Origin: Hydrogenophaga crocea
GTDB taxonomy: Bacteria > Pseudomonadota > Gammaproteobacteria > Burkholderiales > Burkholderiaceae_C
Length of the DNA stretch: 64,000 nt
Direction of reading: 5' to 3'
NCBI RefSeq assembly: GCF_011388215.1
Contig: NZ_CP049989.1
Location: 3,938,501-4,002,500, forward strand
How positions within the stretch are numbered: the stretch's first letter is position 1; the number at the start of each line of letters is the position of its first letter. The notes beneath the pieces are model-generated. The model had not been told where the DNA came from. It searched no databases and saw nothing but the letters and a program-made list of their open reading frames with translations. A program made the position numbers and the translations under genes. This document shows positions 46,558 through 55,891 of the stretch, piece by piece.

Positions 46558-48783
46558 TCAGCGCCCGGCGAGCGCGGCGCGCACCTCGTCCACGCTGAGC
46601 ACCTCGGACAGCACCTTCACGGGCTGTCCTGGCCGGTGCACGGCGTACACCGGCACGCCGTTGCGGCCGAGCGCGGCGAGCGCCTGGGTCACGGCGGGGT
46701 CGCGGCGCGTCCAGTCGGCGCGCAACAGCGCCACCTGGCGTTCGGCCACGTCGCCGAGCACGCGCGCATCGGCCAGGGTGGTGCGCTTGTTGTACTGGCA
46801 GGTCACGCACCAGGCGGCGGTGAAATCGACGAACACGGTGCGGCCCTGCGCGCTGAGCTCGGCCTGGCGCTGCGGGCTCCAGGGCTCCCAGGCCACGCCC
46901 TGCACACCCGTGGGCGCGGAGGTGCTCGCGGTGGGTGCGTCCTGCAGCTTCACCACCTGCGGGCCAATGGCCACGCCCAGGGCGAGCAGGACCAGCAGCG
47001 AGAGGCTGCCGAGCACCGCGCGGCCCTTGCCGCCCAGGCCCCAGGCCCAGATGGCGAGCGCGAGCCCCACCAGCAGCATGAGCAGCGCGGCCGCGCCGTC
47101 GATGCCGCTTTGCTGGCCCAGCACCCAGAGCAGCCACACCACGGTGGCGAACATCGGGAACGCCATGAACTGCTTGAACCCTTGCATCCACGGGCCGGGG
47201 CGCGGCAGCCGCTGCGCCACCGCGGGCACCCAGCTCGCGAGCAGGTAGGGCAGGGCCATGCCCAGGCCCAGCACCGCGAAGATCGCCAGCGCCTGCGCGG
47301 GCGGCAGAGCGATGGCCAGGCCCAGCGAGGCGCCCATGAAGGGCGCGGTGCAGGGCGAGGCCACGGCGGTGGCAAGCACCCCGGTGAGGAAGGCGTCGGC
47401 CGTGGGGTGGCGCGCCTGCAGGCCGGCCACGCGCGAGGGCAGCAGGTTGCCGAACTCGAACAGGCCCGCGAGGTTGAGGCCGATCACGGTGAACAGCACC
47501 GCGAGCGCGGCCACCACGGCCGGGCTCTGGAGCTGGAAGCCCCAGCCCAGTTGCTCGCCCGCGGCGCGCAGGCCGAGCAGCAAGGCGCCCAGGGCCAGGA
47601 AGGACAGCAGCACGCCCGCGGTGTAGGCCAGGCCGGCCGCGCGGTGCGCGCGGCGGTCGTCGGCGTGGCGCGCGAAGGCCACCACCTTGATCGCCAGCAC
47701 CGGGAACACGCAAGGCATGAGGTTCAGGATCAGGCCGCCGATGAGCGCGCCGAGCAGCGCCGCGCCAAAGCCGATCGACGAGGCAGGCGCCACCGCGGGC
47801 GGTGCGTTGCGCGCCGCGTTGGCGTCGAGGGCGGCCTGCAGCGCGTCGGGCACGGCGGCCGGCAGCGGCGCGGCCGCGGGCCAGGCGCCTTGCACCGGCA
47901 CCTCGAGCCGCACGCCCGCGGCGCCTGCGCCCTGGCCGGGCGGGTTGGCCGGCGCCACCACCAGGGCCATCTGAGTGGGCGCCTCGAAGCGGTGCGGCGA
48001 GAGCGGGATGCGCGCGGTCCAGCGCGCGCCGTCCCAGGCCTGGGTCCAGGCCGCGCCGGGCTCGATCACGCCCGTGAGTTCGGGGAAGAACTCCAGCGGG
48101 CGCTGGCGCCAGTCGGCGGGCAGGCCGTCGAGGGCCACGCGCAGAAAGCCGTCTTCGGGCTGGAGCTGGCTTGCGCCCGCGGGGATCGCGCGCGGCTGCG
48201 CGGCGCGCATGGCCTCGAACAGCGCGGCGTGGCCCGCGGTGGAGCCGTTGGCCGGCAGGTTCAGCGTGAAGCTGGCCTCTTCGGGAATGCATTCCTTGCG
48301 GCAGACCAGCCAGGCCGCATCGAGCTTGACGGGCAGGGCGCTGCCGCGGAAGTTGTCGCTCACCTGAAGCGGCACGGGCAGCACCACGCTGCCGTCGTAG
48401 CCGTAGTTCGCCAGGGTGCCGATGGGGAATTTGCGCGGCGTCGGCCAGGCGATCTCGCCCGCGCTCACGCCCTCGGGCAGGGTCCAGCGCAGTTCGGTGG
48501 GCAGGCCGGAATCGCCCGCGTTTTTCCAGTAGGTGTGCCACTCGGGCGCGTGGTCCAGGCGCAGGCCGACCCACAGCGTCTGGCCAGGGCGCACGCCGTC
48601 GGGAGCGTGCGCGACGAGCTCGGCGCGCGTCTGGGCCGACTGGAACACGCCGTTGGTCACACCGCCGGGCAGGCCGGTCTGGGCCGCGGCCAGCGGGGCG
48701 AACGAAGCCAGCGGCGCCAGCAGGGCCACCGAGAGCAGGCACAGGGTTTGCCGCGCGCGGGCGGCCAGCAGGGACAGGTTCAT
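46558..48783 (-). CDS. DsbD/ScsB-type thiol:disulfide interchange protein
   Basis: Predicted 741 aa. Signal peptide, then a periplasmic N-terminal domain with a redox cysteine pair in AAWLVCRKECIPEEASF (CxxxC-I-P as in ScsB), a central eight-helix membrane domain (FGAALLGALIGGLILNLMPC, VASPCTAPFMG), and a C-terminal thioredoxin domain with C659-V-T-C662 (FTAAWCVTCQYNK). It passes electrons from cytoplasmic thioredoxin to the periplasm. The next gene is a periplasmic redoxin, a probable client. The CxxxC-IP site suggests ScsB rather than classical DsbD. Confidence 0.9.
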   Translation of the reverse strand: MNLSLLAARARQTLCLLSVALLAPLASFAPLAAAQTGLPGGVTNGVFQSAQTRAELVAHAPDGVRPGQTLWVGLRLDHAPEWHTYWKNAGDSGLPTELRWTLPEGVSAGEIAWPTPRKFPIGTLANYGYDGSVVLPVPLQVSDNFRGSALPVKLDAAWLVCRKECIPEEASFTLNLPANGSTAGHAALFEAMRAAQPRAIPAGASQLQPEDGFLRVALDGLPADWRQRPLEFFPELTGVIEPGAAWTQAWDGARWTARIPLSPHRFEAPTQMALVVAPANPPGQGAGAAGVRLEVPVQGAWPAAAPLPAAVPDALQAALDANAARNAPPAVAPASSIGFGAALLGALIGGLILNLMPCVFPVLAIKVVAFARHADDRRAHRAAGLAYTAGVLLSFLALGALLLGLRAAGEQLGWGFQLQSPAVVAALAVLFTVIGLNLAGLFEFGNLLPSRVAGLQARHPTADAFLTGVLATAVASPCTAPFMGASLGLAIALPPAQALAIFAVLGLGMALPYLLASWVPAVAQRLPRPGPWMQGFKQFMAFPMFATVVWLLWVLGQQSGIDGAAALLMLLVGLALAIWAWGLGGKGRAVLGSLSLLVLLALGVAIGPQVVKLQDAPTASTSAPTGVQGVAWEPWSPQRQAELSAQGRTVFVDFTAAWCVTCQYNKRTTLADARVLGDVAERQVALLRADWTRRDPAVTQALAALGRNGVPVYAVHRPGQPVKVLSEVLSVDEVRAALAGR

Positions 48784-48954
48784 GGCGCAGCGATTGTCGG
48801 CCCGCGCGGGCCGCCGGGGGTATGAGGGGCCATGGGCGCCCGAGTTCCGCGCGGGGGTGCCCCGTCCGCCCCGGGGGCTTCACGCGGCCAGCGCTTTTTC
48901 GGTACAACCGCTCTTCTGGCTCAACACCGTCATCACCATCTGGGGGGATACCAC

Positions 48955-50178
48955 ATGGGAGCGATCGTGGAAATGGCGCTGATGCCCTGGGCGCGTCGCA
49001 TGCAGGACAAGGTCAACCTGCCGGTGCGCCTGTACTGGCGCGACGGCGGAACGCCGCTGGACCTGGGGCACTTCGAGCAGCCGGCCGTGACCATCCGCGT
49101 GAAGGACGCGAGCGGCCTGCCCCTGCTCATCGACCCCAACCTGGACACGCTGGGCCGGGCCTACGTGGAGGGCCTGATCGACGTCGAGGGCTCGCTGCCC
49201 GACGTGCTCGAGATCGCGCACGCGCTGGCCGAACACGCCCAGCCCGAAAACGGCCTGATCGGGCGCATCAAGCGCAGCTTCTCGCACACGCGCGAGAGCG
49301 ATGCCCAGGCCATCCAGTACCACTACGACGTGTCCAACGCCTTCTACCGCGAGTGGCTCGACGAGAACATGGTGTATTCGTGCGCCTACTTCGAAGAGGG
49401 CAACGAGTCGCTCGATCAGGCGCAGCTCGCCAAGATCGACCACATCCTGCGCAAGATCCGGCTGCAGCCCGGCCAGCGCCTGCTCGACATCGGCTGCGGC
49501 TGGGGCGCGCTGGTGCTGCGCGCGGCGCAGCACTTCGGCGCGCGCTGCGTGGGCATCACCTTGTCCAAGAACCAGCACGAGCTCGCGACCGAGCGCGTGA
49601 AGCGGGCCGGGCTGCAGGACCGCATCGAGATCCGACTGCAGGACTACCGCGACGTGAGCGATGCGCCCTTCGACCGCATCACCAGCGTGGGCATGTTCGA
49701 GCACGTGGGCCTGAACCACCTGGTGCCGTACTTCGCGCAGATCCGCAAGCTGCTGCGGCCCGAGGGCTGGGCCATGAACCACGGCATCACCAGCACCGAC
49801 CCCGACGACGGCGAAACCGCCCAGGGCGGCGGCAGCTTCATCGACCGCTACGTGTTCCCGCAGGGCGAGCTGCCCCACATCGGCACCGTGCTGAGCACGC
49901 TGCAGGAGGGCGGGCTCGAGGCCTTCGACATCGAGAACCTGCGGCGCCACTACGCGCGCACCTGCACGCTGTGGAGCGAGCGCTTCGAGGCCCGCGCCGA
50001 GCGGCTGCGCGCCATGGTCGACGAAAAGACCTGGCGCATCTGGCGCGTCTACCTGGCCGGCTGCGCCTGGGCCTTCGAGCACGACCAGATCGCGCTGTTC
50101 CAGGTGCTGTGCCGGCCCTCGGGCCGCGTGGCCGGCGAGCTGCCCTGGTCGCGCCGCTGGCTCTACGAAGGGCATTGA
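48955..50178 (+). CDS. cfa: Cyclopropane-fatty-acyl-phospholipid synthase family protein
   Basis: Predicted 407 aa. It would transfer a methylene group from S-adenosylmethionine to unsaturated membrane acyl chains. N-terminal lipid-binding part, then IQYHYDVSNAFYREWLDENMVYSCAYF, the SAM-binding LLDIGCGWGALVLRAA, GITLSKNQ, and DRITSVGMFEHVGLNHL with the active-site Glu/His. WRIWRVYLAGCAWAFE at the C terminus is usual. ATG at 48955 follows a GGGGGGATA ribosome site; the frame is open to 48832. It is divergent from dsbD. Confidence 0.9.
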   Translation: MGAIVEMALMPWARRMQDKVNLPVRLYWRDGGTPLDLGHFEQPAVTIRVKDASGLPLLIDPNLDTLGRAYVEGLIDVEGSLPDVLEIAHALAEHAQPENGLIGRIKRSFSHTRESDAQAIQYHYDVSNAFYREWLDENMVYSCAYFEEGNESLDQAQLAKIDHILRKIRLQPGQRLLDIGCGWGALVLRAAQHFGARCVGITLSKNQHELATERVKRAGLQDRIEIRLQDYRDVSDAPFDRITSVGMFEHVGLNHLVPYFAQIRKLLRPEGWAMNHGITSTDPDDGETAQGGGSFIDRYVFPQGELPHIGTVLSTLQEGGLEAFDIENLRRHYARTCTLWSERFEARAERLRAMVDEKTWRIWRVYLAGCAWAFEHDQIALFQVLCRPSGRVAGELPWSRRWLYEGH

Positions 50179-50196
50179 GCGCCGTAAGATCGCGCG

Positions 50197-51021
50197 ATGC
50201 CGCAAGCCCTGCCGTCGCGTTTCTGGAGCGACCTCACCACCGCCGATTTCAGCGCCCTCGACCGCGAGCGCACGATCGCCGTGCTGCCCGTGGCCGCGAT
50301 CGAGCAGCACGGCCCGCACCTGCCGCTGTCGGTGGACGCCGACATCGCGCAGGGCGTGATCGCGGCGGCGCTGCCGCACCTGGCCCCCGAGCTGCCCGTG
50401 CTGTTCCTGCCGCCGCAGGTGGTGGGTTTCTCGCCCGAGCACACCGCGTTCGCGGGCACGCTCACGCTCAAGGCCGACACCCTGATCCGCGTGTGGACCG
50501 AGCTCGGCGACTGCGTGGCCGATGCGGGCGTGAAGCGCTTCGTGCTCTTCAACACCCATGGCGGCCAGGTGGGCCTGCTCGACCCGGTGGCGCGCGAGCT
50601 GCGCGCGCGCCGCGGCCTCATGGCCTTCAGCACCAGCTGGTTCCAGTGGCCCCTGCTCGACGCCCGGGGCGAGGACGTGAACGCGCGCTTTTCGGCGCAC
50701 GAACACCGCTTCGGCATCCACGGCGGTGAGGTGGAGACGGGCCTGATGCTGGCGCTGCGCCCCGAGCGCGTGCGCATGGCGCTCGCGCAGCACTTCCGCT
50801 CCACCAGCGAAGACCGCGCCGCGGCCTACCCGCTGCTGGGCAACGGCCGCAGCGCGCGCTTTGCCTGGCAGACGCAGGACCTCAATCCCGCGGGCGCGGT
50901 GGGCAATGCGGCCGCCGCCACCGTTGACAACGGCCAGGCCCTGCTCGACGCGGCCGGCCGCGCGCTGGCCCGGCTGCTCGCCGAGATCCACCAGCTGCCG
51001 CCCGAGACGCTTCAGGCGTAG
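50197..51021 (+). CDS. Creatininase-family amidohydrolase
   Basis: Predicted 274 aa. The fold's metal-binding residues appear in VAAIEQHGPHLPLSVDADIA, the VLFNTHGGQVGLLDPVARELR block and HGGEVETGLMLALRPERV. Family members hydrolyse creatinine, formamide-type amides or mycofactocin-related intermediates; the substrate cannot be told from sequence. It follows cfa by 18 bases. Its last 10 bases overlap the convergent histidine phosphatase gene. Confidence 0.88.
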   Translation: MPQALPSRFWSDLTTADFSALDRERTIAVLPVAAIEQHGPHLPLSVDADIAQGVIAAALPHLAPELPVLFLPPQVVGFSPEHTAFAGTLTLKADTLIRVWTELGDCVADAGVKRFVLFNTHGGQVGLLDPVARELRARRGLMAFSTSWFQWPLLDARGEDVNARFSAHEHRFGIHGGEVETGLMLALRPERVRMALAQHFRSTSEDRAAAYPLLGNGRSARFAWQTQDLNPAGAVGNAAAATVDNGQALLDAAGRALARLLAEIHQLPPETLQA

Positions 51022-51683
51022 GTGATCCAGTCCCGGTGCTCGGGGTGGTCGAGGTGCGGCAGCGTGTTGTAGGTGAGCAGGCTGTGCCGCTTGGGATTGA
51101 ACTGGAACTCGCTCACCGCGCTGTTGCGGATGCGCAGGTTGAGCTCGATCGTGGCCTCGGGGCTCAGGCCGAGCACATGGCCCACGGCGGTCGAGATCGG
51201 CCCGCCGCTGGACACGATCAGCACGTTCTGCCCCGCGTGCTGCTGGCGCACGTGGTCGAGCGCGCCGGTGACGCCTTTGACGAAGTCGTCGTAGCTCGGC
51301 ATGCCGCGCGGGCTCACCGTGCCCGCCATCCACTGCGTGAGGCCGTCGCGCAGCAGCCGGAAGTGGTGCCGGTACAGCTCGGGGGTGTCGGGGCGCGCCA
51401 GCGGCTGCGGGTGGATGGCGCGGATCACGGCCTCGCTGTCGTATTCATTGAGGCCAGGCCACACCAGGGGCTGCAGATCCAGACCAGCGCCTTCGGCGAT
51501 GCCCGCGAAGGTCTGCGCATGGCGCTTGAGCGAGCCGGTGATCACCGCGTCGAAGCGCAGGCCGCGCTCGGCCCAGTAGCGGCCCAGCCGCACCGACTGG
51601 CGCTGGCCGAGCTCGCTGAGCTGGTCGTAGTCGTCGGCGCCGAACGAGGCCTGGCCGTGCCGAACGAGGTAAAGCATTCCCAT
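51012..51683 (-). CDS. Histidine phosphatase (phosphoglycerate mutase-like) family protein
   Basis: Predicted 223 aa. The catalytic motif LVRHGQASF (R8, H9) opens the protein, with SELGQRQSVRLGRYW, the second Arg in VITGSLKRHAQTFAG, the acid in LNEYDSEA, and the second catalytic His in NVLIVSSGGPISTAVGHVL, where the usual H-G is S-G; this change could lower activity. The start at 51683 (MGMLYLVRHG) or two codons later is fixed by the motif. Substrate unknown. Confidence 0.85.
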   Translation of the reverse strand: MGMLYLVRHGQASFGADDYDQLSELGQRQSVRLGRYWAERGLRFDAVITGSLKRHAQTFAGIAEGAGLDLQPLVWPGLNEYDSEAVIRAIHPQPLARPDTPELYRHHFRLLRDGLTQWMAGTVSPRGMPSYDDFVKGVTGALDHVRQQHAGQNVLIVSSGGPISTAVGHVLGLSPEATIELNLRIRNSAVSEFQFNPKRHSLLTYNTLPHLDHPEHRDWITYA

Positions 51684-51920
51684 GCGCACGATTCTCGGCG
51701 CTGGCCGGTGGCGGGTTTTGTCCCCGCAGCGACTGCTTGCCGCCGCGCTGTCACCTGCGCGAAAGCCCATCACGCCGGGATCACGCGCGGCGCAGGAATG
51801 CATGCTTTTGGCCCCGCTTTTCCGCCCGCCAGGGCGGGTGGGCCCGTGTTGAAATAGGTCCAACGGTGTCCCCCGAAGGGCCGCTGAACGGCCCTCTCTG
51901 ATCCCCGCCAAGACAACGAC
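51684..51920 (+). other. Intergenic region upstream of the hybrid kinase
   Basis: A 237-base gap between the divergent phosphatase and kinase genes. AGGGCCG/CGGCCCT (51877-51895, 5-base loop) forms a 7-bp hairpin about 25 bases before the kinase ATG, and a second palindrome CCCGCC/GGCGGG lies near 51827-51840. No convincing promoter hexamers or ORF were seen. Confidence 0.4.
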
Positions 51921-54209
51921 ATGTGGTACGACCTGCAAACGCTGCTGGCCTTGTGGATCGGTGTGGACATCGTGGTGGCGCTGGCCTTCCTGCTGCAGCA
52001 CCGGCGCGTGCGGCACATGGCCGGCTCGGGCTGGTGGTCGCTGGCCTGCGGCGTGCACCTGCTCGCGCTGCTGTCGGTCGCGGTGCGCCCCTGGCTGCCC
52101 ACCTGGGTCGCGCTACCGCTGACCAACCTGCTGTTCACCAGCGCGTTCACGCTGCTGTGGACCGGCCTGCGCGCGCACCTGGGCCTGCCGACGCGGCGGC
52201 TTCTGCAGACCATGGCCCTGGTGATCGCCGCAGAGGCCCCGCTCTACGTGTACTTCATCGTCGGGTTCGACAGCCTGGGTGCGCGCCACCTGCTGTGGGC
52301 GGCGACCAACCTCACGCTGGTGGGACTGATCATGCGCGACGTGCGCCGCCACGCGCCGCGGCCCCTGCCCATGGAGTGGCGGGCCGTGCGCTGGGCGCTG
52401 CGCGCGCAGGCCAGTCTCATGGTGGCCTCGCTGGTGCTGGCGCAGGCGCTGAAGCTGCAGCCGCAGCAGGTCGTCGGCCTGATGCTGTTCTGCTTCTTCT
52501 TCGTTTTCCTCTTCAATTCGCTCGCCTACTACGGCCTGGTCACGCTGCGCCTGCGCGACGACGCCGACACCGCGCGCGCGGAGCAGCGCCAGCGCGAGGC
52601 CGACCTGCGCCGCCTGGTGGACAACCTCGACGCCGGCGTGATGGTGTTCCACCCCGACCAGACGCTGTGGCGCGTGAACACCGCGGCGCGCCGCCTGCTG
52701 GGCTGGTCCGTCACCGGTGGCAGCAGCCTGCTGCCCGAGCCGGTGCGCGTGGACTGGAAACTGCTCGGTGAAGACGGCCAGCCGCTGCGCCGCCACGACA
52801 TGCCTTTCGAGCGCGTGCTGGTCACGGGCCAGCCGGTGCGCGACGTGATCGTGGGCCTGCCCGGCGAGGCCGGCCAGCCGCCGCGCTGGGCGCTGTGCAG
52901 CGGCTATCCCGAAAGCGATGCGCACGGCGGCCTGCGCAGCGTGGTGCTGACCTTCATCGACATCACGGCCATGAAGGCCGCGCAGTCCGAACAGAAGGCG
53001 CTGCAGGCGCGGCTGGCGCAGTCGCAGAAGATGCAGGCGCTGGGCACGCTGGCCGGCGGCGTGGCGCACGATTTCAACAACATCCTCGCGGCCATCCTGG
53101 GCAATGCCGACATCGCGCGCGAAGACCTGCCACCGGCGGCGCGCGCGCACGAGAGCCTGGCCGAGATCGGCACCGCGGCGCGGCGCGGGCGCGAGCTGGT
53201 GCGGCAGATCCTGGCCTTCAGCCGCCAGCAGCCCCTGGCGCGCGAACGCCTGCAGCTGGCCGCGATGGTGAGCGAGTCGTGCGCCCTGCTGCGCGCGGCG
53301 CTGCCGCCGCGGGTGCAGCTGGTGCAGTCGCTGGCCGACCCGGTGCCCGACATCGAGGGCGACGCCACGCAGCTGCAGCAGGTGCTGGTGAACCTCGGCA
53401 CGAACGCGCTGCATGCCATGCAGACCCGCAGCGGCCGTGTGAGTTTCGTGCTCGACACCGTCGCCGCCGACGCCCCCGAGCTGCCGCCCGAGCTGGCCCA
53501 GGCCTGCCGCGCGGTGGACCAGCCCGCGCTGCGCCTGCGCGTCATCGACGAAGGCTGCGGCATGGACGAGACCGTGCTGCGCCGGGTGTTCGAACCCTTC
53601 TTCACCACCAAGCCGGTGGGCCAGGGCACGGGCCTGGGCCTGCCGGTGGTGATGGGTATCGTGGAGGCCCATGGCGGCCACATCGCGCTGCGCAGCAGTG
53701 TGGACGCCGGCACCACCGTCACGCTGCTGTTTCCCCCCGTCGCTCCGGCCTTGGCCGCACCCGCTCCCAAACCCGTCACAATGACCCGCGTGGAAAACCC
53801 TGCCCCGCCCCGACCGCTGGCCGACGATGGTCAGGCCCCGCACGTCCTGTACCTCGACGACGACGACACGCTCGTGTTTCTGGTGCGCCGCCTGCTCGAG
53901 CGCCGCGGCTACCGCGTGACCGCGGTGGGTCTGCAGGAAGAAGCGCTCGCGCTGGTGCGCGAACGCCCGGGCCATTTCGCGCTGCTGCTCACCGACTACA
54001 ACATGCCCGGCCTGTCGGGCCTGGACGTGGCGCGCCAGGCGCTCGAGGCCGACCCCACGCTGCCCGTGGCCGTGGCCTCGGGCTACATCACCGACGAACT
54101 GCAGGCCCAGGCCAAGGCCGCGGGCGTGCGCGAGGTGGTGTTCAAGACCGACGCGGTCGACCAGTTCTGCGAGATCGTGGCGCGCCTGATCAAGCCGGCC
54201 GCGGCCTGA
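51921..54209 (+). CDS. Hybrid sensor histidine kinase/response regulator
   Basis: Predicted 762 aa. Six or seven N-terminal membrane helices (residues about 1-210), a short coiled linker, a PAS domain (LRRLVDNLDAGVMVFHPDQ), HisKA with H383 in GGVAHDFNNILAAI, HATPase with VLVNLGTNALHAM and GTGLGLPVVMGIVEAHGG, then a C-terminal receiver with phospho-acceptor D692 in LLLTDYNMPGLSGLD. The receiver's usual K-P is K-T (VFKTDAV). There is no output domain and no partner gene adjacent, so it should signal to a separate phosphotransfer protein or regulator. No signal can be inferred. Confidence 0.9.
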   Translation: MWYDLQTLLALWIGVDIVVALAFLLQHRRVRHMAGSGWWSLACGVHLLALLSVAVRPWLPTWVALPLTNLLFTSAFTLLWTGLRAHLGLPTRRLLQTMALVIAAEAPLYVYFIVGFDSLGARHLLWAATNLTLVGLIMRDVRRHAPRPLPMEWRAVRWALRAQASLMVASLVLAQALKLQPQQVVGLMLFCFFFVFLFNSLAYYGLVTLRLRDDADTARAEQRQREADLRRLVDNLDAGVMVFHPDQTLWRVNTAARRLLGWSVTGGSSLLPEPVRVDWKLLGEDGQPLRRHDMPFERVLVTGQPVRDVIVGLPGEAGQPPRWALCSGYPESDAHGGLRSVVLTFIDITAMKAAQSEQKALQARLAQSQKMQALGTLAGGVAHDFNNILAAILGNADIAREDLPPAARAHESLAEIGTAARRGRELVRQILAFSRQQPLARERLQLAAMVSESCALLRAALPPRVQLVQSLADPVPDIEGDATQLQQVLVNLGTNALHAMQTRSGRVSFVLDTVAADAPELPPELAQACRAVDQPALRLRVIDEGCGMDETVLRRVFEPFFTTKPVGQGTGLGLPVVMGIVEAHGGHIALRSSVDAGTTVTLLFPPVAPALAAPAPKPVTMTRVENPAPPRPLADDGQAPHVLYLDDDDTLVFLVRRLLERRGYRVTAVGLQEEALALVRERPGHFALLLTDYNMPGLSGLDVARQALEADPTLPVAVASGYITDELQAQAKAAGVREVVFKTDAVDQFCEIVARLIKPAAA

Positions 54210-54215
54210 GTCCGG

Positions 54216-55214
54216 TCAGGCGGTGGCCTCGGCCGCCAGCGGCGTGGCCGCGGGCGCAAGCACCTGCGCCAGGCGCGCGCTGTCGACGTTGCCGCCGCTG
54301 AGCGTGGTGCCCACCACCCGGCCGCGCAGCTGCGCGCGCTCCTTCCAGACCGCCGCGAAGCCCGCGGCGCCCGCGCCTTCGGCCACGTTGTGCGTGTCGG
54401 CGAACAGCATGCGCATGGCCTGCGCCACCTCGGCGTCGCTCACGTGCACCAGGTGGTCCAGGCCCTCGGCCATGACCGCCAGGGCCTGGGCGTCGGCCAC
54501 CCGGCAGGCCATGCCGTCGGCGAGTTCGGTGCTCACCGCCGCCTCCACCACGCGGCCGGCCGCGAGCGAGTCGGCGTAGGTGGTGGCGTGGGCGCTCACC
54601 ACGCCCACGATGCGCACCGCGTGGCCCAGCGCGCGCTTGGCCGCGATGGCCGAACACACGCCCGAGCCCAGGCCGATCGGTACGTAGAGCACCTCGAGGT
54701 GCGGCGCGGCGCGCAGGAATTCCCACCAGGCCGTGGCCACGCCACTGAGCAGGTCGGCGTGGAAGCTGGGCACCATGTGAGCGCCCTGTTGCGCCGCGAG
54801 CTCGACCGCGTGCTCGCGCGCGGTCTGGAACTCGTCGCCGTGCTCGACCAGCCGAGCGCCCAGGCTGCGCATGGCCGCGTTTTTCTCGACCGAGTTGCCG
54901 TGCGGCACGACGATGGTGCAGGGCACGCCGTGCGCGCGCGCGGCCCAGGCCACGCTCTGGCCGTGGTTGCCGCGCGTGGCGCTGATCACCGCCCGGGGCA
55001 GCGCGCCGCGCCGGGCCAGCGCGTGGAAGTAGGTGAGGCCGCCGCGGATCTTGAACGCACCCACGGGCGTGTGGTTCTCGTGCTTGAGCCAGCACTCGGT
55101 GCCCAGCCGCGCGCTCAGCGTGGCCCAGCGGTACTGGGGCGTGGCGCCGAAGGCGCGGTAGACGACGGCGGCGGCGTCTTCGATGTCGGTGAGGCTGGGC
55201 AGGACAGGGCTCAT
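54216..55214 (-). CDS. Threonine/serine dehydratase family PLP enzyme
   Basis: Predicted 332 aa fold-type II PLP enzyme. PLP Lys55 is in GAFKIRGGLTYF, the substrate loop in SATRGNHGQSVAWAA, and the Gly-rich phosphate loop in PIGLGSGVCSA; TLSGGN near the end contacts the pyridine nitrogen. Lacks the C-terminal ACT regulatory domain, so it is the short catabolic type. It would convert threonine or serine to 2-oxoacids, or act as a related racemase/lyase. Last gene of the seven-gene minus-strand cluster; it starts within the VOC gene's stop (ATGA overlap). Confidence 0.88.
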   Translation of the reverse strand: MSPVLPSLTDIEDAAAVVYRAFGATPQYRWATLSARLGTECWLKHENHTPVGAFKIRGGLTYFHALARRGALPRAVISATRGNHGQSVAWAARAHGVPCTIVVPHGNSVEKNAAMRSLGARLVEHGDEFQTAREHAVELAAQQGAHMVPSFHADLLSGVATAWWEFLRAAPHLEVLYVPIGLGSGVCSAIAAKRALGHAVRIVGVVSAHATTYADSLAAGRVVEAAVSTELADGMACRVADAQALAVMAEGLDHLVHVSDAEVAQAMRMLFADTHNVAEGAGAAGFAAVWKERAQLRGRVVGTTLSGGNVDSARLAQVLAPAATPLAAEATA

Positions 55215-55891
55215 GGCGGCGTGTGCAAAGTGAGGGCGGGCAGGTCGGCGGCGTGAAGCTGCGCACCGATGGCGGGTGCGCCGTGGCGCACCGCCACCGT
55301 GTGCAGGCCGATGGCGTCGAGCGCGGCCCGCACGGTGGTGGCTTCGGTGTGTGCAAGCGACAGCCCCTGCAGTTGCAGACCGCACGGCGGCAGGGTGCTC
55401 GTGGGGTGCAGCCCGCCCCACTGGATCAGCGTGGGCAGCACGCCGTCGAACAGGCGCGCGCCGTCGTCGCGCACGGTGATGCGCCATTGCAGCAGGCCGC
55501 GCGGCGTTTCGCGCGAGGCGGTGAGCACCGGGCCCGGGTCGATGCCGAGTGCGAGCCAGGTGCGCCGCGCGGCTTCGATGTCGGCCACGCGCGCGACCCA
55601 GTGGATGGCCTGCGGACCGTGGGCCGCCAGGCGCCGGGCCATGGCGGGCTGGTCGAGGTCGAACCAGCGCTTGAGCGGGGCGGCGCGCGTGGGTCGGGCC
55701 GCCGGGTTGACCGCGATCAGCTCGAGGTAGGCGCGTTCGCAGCCGTCGAGCCGCAGCAGCCGGTTGTGGGTGCCGAACAGCGGGTGTGCGCCGCCAGGGT
55801 CGGGCGTGCGCCGCAGCGTGCGTTCGCACCAGGCCACGGCTTCGTCGAGCGTGGCCGCACCGACCACGAGGTGGTCGAAGGCCGCGGTCAC
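55211..55891 (-). CDS. VOC-superfamily glyoxalase-like protein
   Basis: Predicted 226 aa. It begins FDHLVVGAATLDEAVAWCE, characteristic of the glyoxalase-like domain, with HNRLLRLDGCERAYLELIAV and the paired VHW-type segment AIHWVARVADIEAA. VOC proteins are metal-dependent isomerases, dioxygenases or binding proteins; function here is unknown. The start is GTG at 55891, overlapping the PhzF-like stop (GTGA); no nearer ATG keeps the first strand. Both its ends overlap neighbours by 4 bases, so it is translationally locked into the cluster. Confidence 0.8.
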   Translation of the reverse strand: MTAAFDHLVVGAATLDEAVAWCERTLRRTPDPGGAHPLFGTHNRLLRLDGCERAYLELIAVNPAARPTRAAPLKRWFDLDQPAMARRLAAHGPQAIHWVARVADIEAARRTWLALGIDPGPVLTASRETPRGLLQWRITVRDDGARLFDGVLPTLIQWGGLHPTSTLPPCGLQLQGLSLAHTEATTVRAALDAIGLHTVAVRHGAPAIGAQLHAADLPALTLHTPP

